64,000 nucleotides of DNA, taken from Alligator mississippiensis (taxonomy: Eukaryota > Chordata > Crocodylia > Alligatoridae). The stretch spans positions 220,007,978 through 220,071,977 of the forward strand of contig NC_081828.1 of the NCBI RefSeq assembly GCF_030867095.1, given 5' to 3'. The first letter of the stretch is position 1. Every line of letters begins with the position of its first letter. Below are positions 20,423 through 30,700 of the stretch, piece by piece. The translations under genes were made by a program, and so were the position numbers. The notes below the pieces were generated by a model. The model made no database searches. It saw only the letters and a program-made list of their open reading frames with translations, and was not told the origin of the DNA.

Positions 20423-21330
20423 GCTGCCAGCCCAGCCTCTGTCCACGCACCTGGCCTGGCATAGGCAGATACGCGACCCCCCTCCTGCTGCTCCTCTGGG
20501 ACACGTGTCACCACCGCCAAAGGACCTGGAGCGGCCCTGGGGCCCCGCTGTGGACCCCGCGCTCACCCAGTGCCTTGCTCCCCATGCCAGCAGGGAGGAC
20601 AGCCCCCTGCCTGGCCGCAGGCACCTGCCAAAGAGCCCGCCTTGCTGCCCAGCTACCGTCCAGGGGCAAGGAGCAGGACCCTACTGGGGCTGGGGGGCAC
20701 AGGGGCTGCCCCCTGCCCTGGCCTGCTCCGTCCAGCCCTGTGCCAGCCCAGCCCTGGGTGCCTCTGACAATCAGGTGTTTCCAAGACTGCAGTATTTTAT
20801 TTAAGACAATAATTGAACTATCAATCAATGGCTTTGTAAGGAGCTGGGGCTGCAGCCGGGGCAGCTTCTGGGGCTCTGCAGCGGACGCCAGCCAAGCCTC
20901 CAGCCATGGCTCTCCACCCTCTCTGCCTCACAGCCCAGACAGACCGGAGGTCCCGGGTCTGACCCAGCACCCAGCTGCCTGTTCTTGCCACAGGACCATG
21001 GCAGAGCCACTCCTGGATGGCAGAGACCACCAGGCTGCAGGGCTGGACACTGGCTGTCTTGGTTTCTCTTGTGCATCCTGTCTGCAACCCTCATGCCAAC
21101 ACTACGTGGCCCCCCACTCATGGGGGAAGAGGCTGCGCTCAGGGACACTGGCAATGTTCCCCTTTCCAATGCCCTGAGCCCAGGCCGCCCCGGATGGATG
21201 CAGAAGCATCACGTGGCCGGGCCGAGGGAGGCTGTCAGCCCCTGGAGGGGTGGGGGCCGCATCACTGGGGCACCTGGGGTGCACAGGAGCTGCTCCCAGG
21301 GCAGCTAATAAATGCAAAGACAAGGTGGAT
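20423..21330 (+). other. SLC4A2: SLC4A2 3' UTR (inferred)
   Basis: The region from the SLC4A2 stop to the first canonical plus-strand AATAAA (21307-21312) has no other gene. If that signal is used, the UTR is about 0.9 kb and touches the FASTK 3' end. A shorter form using the AATAAT-like motif near 20809 cannot be excluded. Confidence 0.5.
21307..21312 (+). terminator. SLC4A2: AATAAA polyadenylation signal, SLC4A2
   Basis: CTAATAAATGC is the first canonical plus-strand signal after the SLC4A2 stop. Cleavage would fall near 21325-21335. A later plus-strand AATAAA at 21640-21645 lies inside the FASTK 3' UTR and is less likely. Confidence 0.6.
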
Positions 21331-21341
21331 TTTTCACCTCT

Positions 21342-21347
21342 TTTATT
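21342..21347 (-). terminator. FASTK: AATAAA polyadenylation signal, FASTK
   Basis: TTTATT on the plus strand reads AATAAA on the minus strand, 367 bp after the FASTK stop, giving a 3' UTR of about 390 nt ending near 21320-21330. Another minus-strand AATAAA at 20801-20796 could give a longer form running through the SLC4A2 3' UTR. Confidence 0.65.
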
Positions 21348-21713
21348 GTAAAGTTCGTCCTCTGGGTCCAGCGCCCAGGCAGGGTGGCCGCACACACATG
21401 GCCACAGCCGGCCCAGCCCCACGGCGCCACTGTGCAAAGGGCCAGGCCCCCTCCCGCACGCTCTTGGCCCCCAGAGCACCCCGGGGCAGCAGTGACCGTG
21501 GCCAGTTGCTGTGGCAGGCTCGGGGACCTGCCCCCCCGCAGCATCAGAGGCAGTGGACGGGCCCCTGCCACGGCTTGGCCCAGCACCCAGCCCCGCCACC
21601 AGGCAGCACCTGTCCCTCAGCCCCATCCCCACCAACGGCAATAAATAAGTCTGGCCTAGCCCTGTCTCCACTCCCCGGGGCCCGGGAGGCGCTGCCCAGG
21701 GCCGAGGGACCCC

Positions 21714-24700
21714 TCAGAAGCGCAGCTCCCTCAACTTCTGCCGCAGGTACTGCTTGGCCTCCTCGATGCCGCTCACTTTCTCCAGCTCCGTGTAGGGCAG
21801 CTGGAAACGGGGGGAGCAGGTCACACGGGAGTCCAGGAGGCCACAGCAGTCAAGGAGGAGGGTAGCAGAGATGGGCCCCACGCCAGGTGGAGAACACTGC
21901 CCCTTCCAGGGCAGCCTTTACCCCCATCCCTGGCCCTGTTAGCCAGCTGGAGCAAGCCCAGCACTGCCCCTAGCCCTCCCTCCAAAGTCTAGGCCCAAGG
22001 GAACAGCCCAAGATGGGGGCAGCAGGGGGACGGATTTGGGGGAGGGGTGTTTGGTCATGGCCTTAACATGACTGCAATGGGACATGGGCACCAGGCAACG
22101 AGTGTCACTACACTCTGGGGTAAGGGACAATGGAGGGGAGTATGGCACACCCCAGCTGCAGTCAGGGCACAGGGCAGCTCCAGGCCCCTGGTATCAGGAG
22201 GTGGTGAAGGCCCCGGGGCCAGTCAAAGGCCAGGAGAAGGAGCAGGAAATGAGGACAGGGACAGCCAGCCATGAGGATGTTGATGTGGCGCTGCAGCCAT
22301 GGCAGGAAAAGCCATGACCTTGGGCAAAGGTGGGATGGGGTCTCTAGGAAGCCTCTGTCTGGGGGCAGGAAAAGCCCCTTCTTGCCCGATCCAGCCTGCA
22401 TACCACCCCGATCTGTGAAGAGGGGTGCGGGGCAGCCCCTGCCCTGCTCACACCCCACTCACCTGGATCAGGCAGTAGCCCAGCAGCTGCAGGTGCCGGT
22501 CGCGCATGGCTCGTGAGCCCACCAGGATGTCCGAGTTCTGGCAGTAATGCCACTTGTCATTGACCGACAGCACGACCCTGCAGGACAGAGCAGGCAGCGT
22601 CAGGCTGACCAGGGCCACGGGGCTGCAGGGGAGACCTCCCGGGGTAGGGGCAGGGCTCGGACAGTGCGACCTCATGCCAATCATCCCAATGCTGAGGGCT
22701 AGGACAGGGAGGTCCACCGCTCGGGGCCCCTAAGCAGATCTGTCAGCACCAAGCAAGGCACGGTGGGAGCTGTGGTAGGGCAGAGCAGGGCAGGCTGGGC
22801 CAGTACCTCTGGATCTCCTCGGCCCCCTGCGGCACGTCGCTCAGGCCACCCTTGGGGCTGGGTAGGTGTGGAGAAGGGGGAGCGCAGGCCTCGTCACGGG
22901 CAGCCGGACTCCTTTCCTCTGCCTCGTCAGGGGGCTGCTCCCCACGAAAGCAGCCAGGCGCGGCCTCCGGCCCCTCCAGGATCTTGCCAATGGGGAACTG
23001 GAAGAGTGTGGCAGTTGTGGTGCCATGGGGGGAGCAGTCAGGGGTGCCGGCCTGTGTGGCTAGGCACTCAGAGGGGCTGCTCAGCGTAGAGCTGCCCTGG
23101 CTGCCCAGGGACGACTCCTTGCTCAGGCTGCAGTAATAGTCTGAAGGGGGCTGGTAGCAGGGCCCCCTGGGCGCGGGGCACAGTGTGGGCAAGAACCGCC
23201 CGGCCAGGTCACTCTCCCGCGGACCCTGGGGGCTGCTCGGCGTCTCCGGAGCAAAAGGGGCAAAGTCCTGCAAGTCCGAGGTGAGGGCCAGCACGCTGGT
23301 GCGCAGGGGGGCCACGGCGGGGCGCACAGGAGGGGTCTTGTAGGCTGCAGGGACCCGGGAGAGAGGCAGCACGGCGCCCATGTTGTTGACCCACAGCAGG
23401 AAGTCTGCAGAGAGAACAGGCGGTCAAACCAACAACACGACTAATCAATCAAATGGACACCGGGTAGTTCCTTTTCACACCGCGCAGAATGGAAGTGTGC
23501 AGCTCGTGGCCACCAGACATGGCGGGGGCCGAGTTCTGCCAGATTCACACAGGACTGGACGCGTGCTTGGAGGAAAAGGGCATTGGTCATTACTGAGCAG
23601 GGAATGAGTGGCATGGCCTCTGCATCAGGCCTGCCTGGACCCTCAATGCTGGAGGCTCCAAATGGGACAGGAGCAGGTGAAAACCCTGCTCAGACCCTGG
23701 TCACTCTCCTCTAGCCTCCACAGGACAGAGGAGCTGAGCACCACAGGCCTGGGGCTGACCCAGTACGTGGCAGTTCTGGTGCCAAAGCAAGAGATGTGGC
23801 AACAAGGCCAGTAGATCAGGCTACACCTCCCCTTACCCCCAGAGATGGCATGCACTGCCCACGTGCCCCCTGCCCCGTGAAGGGGATAGTGCCCCTGGAA
23901 GGGGGCACTGGGGAAGTCCACCCCTGCCGGCACCTCACCGCACACCCCTGCTCCAGCCAGGCCCAGCCCTGGCCGGACCCAGCCCCGCTACCTGCGCAGT
24001 ATCCAGGGGGCAGCACCTCGTCCTGCCAGTAGCAGTCCTCTCCCACCAGCTGCCGCAGGGCCTCCGCCACCAGCCCCTTGTAACTATGGAGAGGAGCAAG
24101 AGGGTCACGGCCCGTTGCATCCAGGCCCCATGGCCCTGCCAGGCTGCAAGGCAGCCCCCTTGACCCCAGGGCCCAAGTGTCCAGTACCAGGGCTGCACAG
24201 GAGCTAGGGGTCCCAGAGCCCCGTTTCCCATCAGCCTTGCATCTCTGACGTGCTGGGGGCAGGCGAGGAGCCTCGGGCACATGCAGCAGCCCTGGGCCTA
24301 CTCCCTGCTTGTCGCAGAGCAGGGGTGTGGGCGGGGGGATAACCACTGCCCTCCACAGCACAGCAGTGTCCGTCTCCCACTGCAGGGAGCTCATGCCTCA
24401 CATCTCTGCAGACAGCCACGTGCCCATCTAGGGACCCAGGCTGCCCCCATGGGCCCCAGCTCCCCCACCACACCCTCCCACCCCCAGCTCCTGTTGGCCC
24501 TGCCTGCCCCCATGTTGCGCCCATGCACCTGTACTTCCTGTTGGCCTCATCGGCAGTCATGGCGTGGTCGAACATGAGGACGCGGTAGCGAGGGTCAAGG
24601 CGGGGGCCGTTGTAGTCCCGGAACTCCAGCTCCACTGCGGCATCCAGCAGGGAGAGGTAACGGCGCACAATCACAGCGTGGGGGCTGCCTGTGGGGGCAG

Positions 24701-27700
24701 CATGGGCCTGGTGTCCCTGGCCCCCCACACCCCTTGGGGCCCTCCTGTCCTGTCCCTGGGAAGGGATGGACCCCGCCAAGCGCCTCTATTCACACTCCAC
24801 ATACACAGTCCCCATCACCCAGCGCTGCTGGACCCCTCTGCAGCCCTGCACCTGCTCCTCCCAGCCCAGGCCCCCCGCTCTGGACCCAGCAACAGGTCTA
24901 CCCAGGCAGAAGCCCAACGTACTCATGACATTGGCGATGAAGGCAGGGGAGAAGACCTGGTGCAGAACACACTGGGGGAAGTGACTGAGCTGGAACATGG
25001 ACATGAGGATGTTGACAGTGGCCAGAGGTGAGCTTATGGCCTTCTGATCCAGTATGGCCTCCAGCTTGGGGAAGAGCTCGCCATGGTTGGACGGCCGGTA
25101 GTTCATGCGGCTGAAGGGGAACACCAGCTTCTGGATCACCTGCAGCAGAGACAGGGTCAGGAAGGGCCAGGGCAGCATGGGCCAGCCCCAGCAAGGGGGG
25201 GGGGTCAGGCAGGCGCCAGACCACGACGTGGTGGCACGCTGCCCTGGGGAAGCCTGGCCCCAGCGACCCACCAGCCTAGCTCCAGGCACTCACCTTGCTG
25301 TCCAGCTGCTCCCCACGCTTCAGCAGGAAGGCAGCAATGGTGTCAAGCAAGCGCGGTTCACGCAGCCGGTGGCGGGCCACGTACTTGGCGATCAGGGCCA
25401 TGGTGTAGGGGGTGAGGTTCTCCACCTTCCGGGGCAACCACTCTGTGGGGAAGCACAGCATGCCTGTGTCAGTCAGGCCCGGCCAGCAGGCACAAAGGGC
25501 AGGGGCGGCACCCCCAGGCAAGCCACTGCCCAAGGGAATACCAGGGCTCTCACACAGCCTGCAGGGCTCCCAGATGCCTGACCACAGACAAGTGCCCTAG
25601 ACCATTTGGGCTGCAGCAGGGATTTCCCCACATGCCCTCTCCCAGAACTGATCTGCGCCCGGCTCTAGGATGTCTGCCAGTGGGCTGCATGCCTCTGTAC
25701 TGGCCAGGGAGGCTGCCACACCGGCCATGGAGAGGTATAACCTGTCTCTGCTCCTCCATCTCCCTCAGCCAGCCCAACAGGGTGCTGGGACTCACCTGTG
25801 CCCTGCTTGGGGACCCTTGGCCTGGACCAGGGCAGCTCCGAGGGCACAACCTTCAAATCCCAGCACGGACCTGTGGTCCCCTCCAGCATGGCTCACACTC
25901 CCCAGAGCTTCCCCACAGGAGCTGCCCAGACACCCCTCCTCCTATCAGAGCAGCAGCTGGACAGCTCACACCCCCAGCAGCCACCATGGCTGCTACTCCC
26001 ACTCTGACTCCAGGCACCTTCCAGCCTCAGCCCCACTGGGCCAGCCTCATGCAGAGCTCAGCGGATCTGAAGGCCTGGGCAAGAGCAGGCAGCAGCCCTC
26101 ACCTGCCATGCTGCGTATGAAGCGCTCCTGGCGGTTCTCATAGAAGAGCTGCGAGCTGAAGATGGCCTCCAGGGCCTTGTTGTTGGCCTCCTGGGCGCAG
26201 AGGGCCAGCATCTCGTCCAGCAGAGCCAGCTCGTGCTCCCGCACAGCGCTCACCTGCCCCAGCGTGTGCCGCACCAACCGCAGGATCTTGCGGTTGTTGA
26301 GCAGCTGCTGGTCGGAGGCTGCATGGCCCTGCAGCGCCTGGGCCCGCAGCCGGTAGTAGGACAGCAGCAGGAAGAGGGTCTGCGGGTGCCGTTCCTTCTC
26401 CAGGTGCCGCTCCAGGCTGCTAAGGCAGGACTCCACCAGTGGGTGCGGGCTGGACGGGTGCAGCCGCATCACACTGCTGAACACCATGGAGAGGTCCTTC
26501 TGGTTGAAGCGGCCCAGGCGGCTCCGGGACTCGTCCTCCAGCACCCGCACCAGGGGTGACTCCCCGGGGAGGCCTGGGGAGAGAGCAGAGGTCTGAGTTC
26601 AGGGACACAGAGGGAGGCCCGAAGCCATACAACAAGACATTCATTTGTGGGCTGCCCAGAAGGTTTGGTTCAGATGCACATGAAGTCGTTTGCTTTGTTT
26701 TCAGGCAACTTCACGACTGTCAAGCTTTTTTTTTTTTTGGTGAAAATGAAGTGTCAAAACCTTTTGTTCCAGAGACATCAAAATGAAATCATAGAGTCAC
26801 ACAGAAGTGGGGCTGGAAGGGACCTGCAGAGGTCACATCTCATCCAACCCCCAGCTTGAGGCCGAACCAGCCCTGTCCAAACCAACCCATTGTCCAACCT
26901 CTTAGCACAAGTGCAGTCACCCTGACATAGCCCCAGGCATCGCCCCTGCCCCTGGGAAAGCAGGGGGGCTGCGGCCACCAACGTCCTGCTGCTGCCAGGA
27001 GGGTCATGGACACTCCAGAGACCCCAGGCCAAAGCTGTGGCTCCGCTGCAGAGGAAGAACTCCCCCAACCCTCCACCTCCAGTCTGGGACCAGTCTGAGC
27101 AGGGGGGAAATCCCTTCCTGCCCCCAGTGCAGCATCAGGCTGAGTCCGAGTGCCAGGGCAAGACCCTGTAGCCAGGACCCTGCAGGGTTGGTGCCAGCAG
27201 GAGCATTGATTGTCACAGCCCAGTCCCCAATCTCCAGCCTGGGCTGCAGCAGCACCCAGCGCCTCAAGTGAGTCTTAAAAAGAAAACCTCCCTAACATGT
27301 AGCAGCAAGAGGGGAATGAATTCCTTCCCCACCCCATACAGCAGCCAGCACAGCCCAGAAGTCTGGGAAATATCCATCACAGAGCACAGGCGTCGCCAGG
27401 CCTAGATCATCCCCACCCAGCAGCTGTCCACCCTCTCCCTGAGCCCCTCTGGTGATGAAGAGCCCGCTCTCCCTGGCATCTATGCCACTGCCTCCCTGCT
27501 CTGACAGCAAAAAGGGTTTTCCTGCTATCCAGTATTTTAACTTTTCCAAAACACACCCCTCCCTTCCCTTCGTGACCATTCATCCGCTCAACAGCAGGCC
27601 AAGGCTGGTTACTCCTGGAAGTGCCAGCCAGCCGGCCTCTTCACTGCAGATGCTGCTCAATGAGAGGCAACAGTTTTATTCTGGTTTTGGGAATCCCAGT

Positions 27701-30700
27701 GTCACAGCGTGGCCGGGCCAGCAGGGCTCTACGGAGGTCACATCCAGCTCCAGGCAGGATCAGCCCCTTCTGAACCAGCAGACAAGGGTTTGTCTAATCC
27801 AGGGCTGTCCCACAGCTGCCTCTTCCACTGCTATGCCTTGTGGGGGTCACATGCCACTGGCACAGCACACACGGTGGGGAAGGATGCTGGGGAGCCACCC
27901 CTGCAGCCTACGGCCCATGCAGCACGCGGCCCCCAGCCACACCACAGCCGAACAGGCCGGGCCTACTCTGTTCCTAAACAAGCAGCCCTGTCACGCAGCT
28001 GCCAGGCACAAGGGTCCCCACCCCCCTGACCTGCCCCCAGGCTGGAACATAAGGACCCCCACCCCCCTGACCTGCCCCCAGGCTGGGACACAAGGACTAG
28101 TCACAGAAGACTACTGGGGATGAAGGAGTGTAAGTATGTGCAGAGCACATGGAAAGATGCAGGCGCCTGGCTGGTCATATCAGAAGGGCAAACTGAAACG
28201 GAGGAATCTGGCAAGCAAAAGCAACCAGACCACAGAGCCCAGGGCTGGACAGAGGAGGCCTCATTTTTTGCACCTAGATATCTCCACCCTGTATTCCCAG
28301 GGCTGGGGGGAGCTAGCGTGGGAGGGCTTTGGACCTCAATGGACACGTAACCACCTGAAAGTGGCGCTAGGAACAAGCAGAGGCTCCTGGAGATGGGAAG
28401 GGAGCACGTGCAGGAGGGCAGGGACACAGCGAGCAGTGCCAGAGGCCAGCAGCGCCAGGCCTTGCAAAAGACATCCAAACCAAAAGCAAGAGGTGCCTCA
28501 GCCTACGTAAGGAGAGAACAAGAGGAGAAGAGTGGAGCCATAAGGCTGGGACAGGGATAAAAACAACCTGGATGAAGCCCCAAGTCTCACCTCGGGCTGC
28601 ATCCCAGTTTCAGGAGGAACAGTGGCAGGACAGCTAATAGGAACAAGGGTGTGGAAATGGGAGTTAGCACTGCTAAGCAGGAAGCAAAGCTCCCGGATCT
28701 TCGTGCTGGCAAGGCCGGGGACCTGTCAGCCCTGGGAATAGCACCTCTAGCAGCCGGAACTGGAACGGACCCATCAGATCTGTGATGGCGCCATGAGACC
28801 GAGGAACAGCAAAGCACAGCACCCAAGTGCAAGAAGGGGGCAGGGGCCTGAGCAGCTGTACATTTGTTAGTCCAATGCCACCAGCAGGCAAAGGGTTTAA
28901 GGGTTTAGAGCAAATTTTGGAAGAAAGACAAGACGACACAGAAGAAAACACAAAATGAGAGAGCAGCTGCAGGGGTTCAACGAGGCTGGGATATGCCCGA
29001 CTAGTCTGGTGTCCTTCCTCAAACAAATAAATGATTCTCCAGACAAGAGAAACACCCGGGTTCAACACATCTGATACTACTTTAGTTACTCTGGAGAAGA
29101 TGGGGACCAGCACAAGAGCTGTACGGTGAAGATAGGCTAGTAAAAGGGGAAAGGCAATGGGCTGCTTTGGAAAGGAGGGCATCAGGGAAGAGGGGGATTC
29201 GCAAGATCAATCCTGGAGCCACCATCGTTAAGTGTGCCCATTAATGATCTGGGCAGAAGCAGCAGTGTGCTAACAAACCCTGTTGATGGCACAATGCTGA
29301 GAAGCACTGGGATATCACCAGGAAGAGCTCCGTGACTTCAGCCATGCGTCATACAAACAGGATGAAACTCAGCAGCGCCAAACCCAACCTACAGACTGGC
29401 AGCAAGAGCTTCCGCTACGTGCTGGAGCTGTTAGCTTGAAGCGCGAGCGGAGGAGGACCTGGAGTCGAAGCCAAGACATGAGTGGGATCACAGAACTGCA
29501 GAGCCCCGGAGCTGGAAGGGAGCTCCAGAGGTCACATCTAGTCCAACCCCTGCCTAGGGCAGGATCAGCCCCGTCCAAACCAGCCCAAACCATCCAAACT
29601 CTACACAAGACAATGACAGCCCTGGCAATGCCTCACCTCACACCTGGACCTGCCACAGGGAGAGCAGAGGAGCCACAGCCACCAATGTCCTGCTGCTGCA
29701 TGGGGGGTTAATATACACTCCAGAGATCCCAGATAGAGGTCAGTGTCCGACACTACAGAGGAAGGCAACCCCGCCCCCACCTGGACCAGCCTGACCAGAG
29801 GGTCACGTTCCTTCCAGTGCAGCGTGGGGCTGAGCCTGTGCACAGGGGCAAGACCCTCCAGCCAGGACCCTGCAGGGTTGGTCCCAGCAGCATTGACACA
29901 ACCCAGTCCCCATCCCCAGCCTGGGCTTCAGCATCACCCAGCGCTTTTGGGGGAGGCTTACAAACTTCCTGATGCAGGGAGCAGAAAAGAGGGGTAGGGG
30001 CAACCAGCACAGGCCACCAGAAGCCTGGGAAATCCCCACAGCAGAACAAAGGCATTGCTGTACCCAGATCATCAGCGCCCAACCTCTCCTTGACACCGCC
30101 AGCGATGGAGAGTCCACCCCTTCCCTGGTGTCTCTCCTACTGCCTCCCTGCTCTGAGAAGTGGTTCCTGAGATCCAACCTAAACTCAAACTTCATCCAAT
30201 TCCATAACAAGAGTTTGAAGGAGAACTTGTCCCACAACAACACCTCAAAAGTCAAACCCCCAAAATGACGGACCAAGTCTTGCAATGCCACATGCTTGCA
30301 ATGAAACAAGCCTTCCCTGGACGTGGATGTGGAGAGGCATTTTGCATGTAGAGACAGCAGCATCAAAGCCAGTCACAAGGCTCCAGCGAGACCTCACCTG
30401 GAACAGCCCAGGCAGGTCTGGTCACTGTGTTCAGAAGGGACAGCCCCAAAGAGGGATGGGGACAGGGTCAGGTACATAGTCATAGATGTCATAGATGTTA
30501 GGGTCGGAAGGGACCTCAATAGATCATCGAGTCCGACCCCCTGCATAGGCAGGAAAGAGTGCTGGGTCTAGATGACCCCAGCTAGATGCTCACCTAACCT
30601 CCTCTTGAAGACCCCCAGGGTAGGGGAGAGCGCCACCTCCCTTGGGAGCCCGTTCCAGACCCTGGCCACTCGAACTGTGAAGACGTTCTTCCTACAGGTA

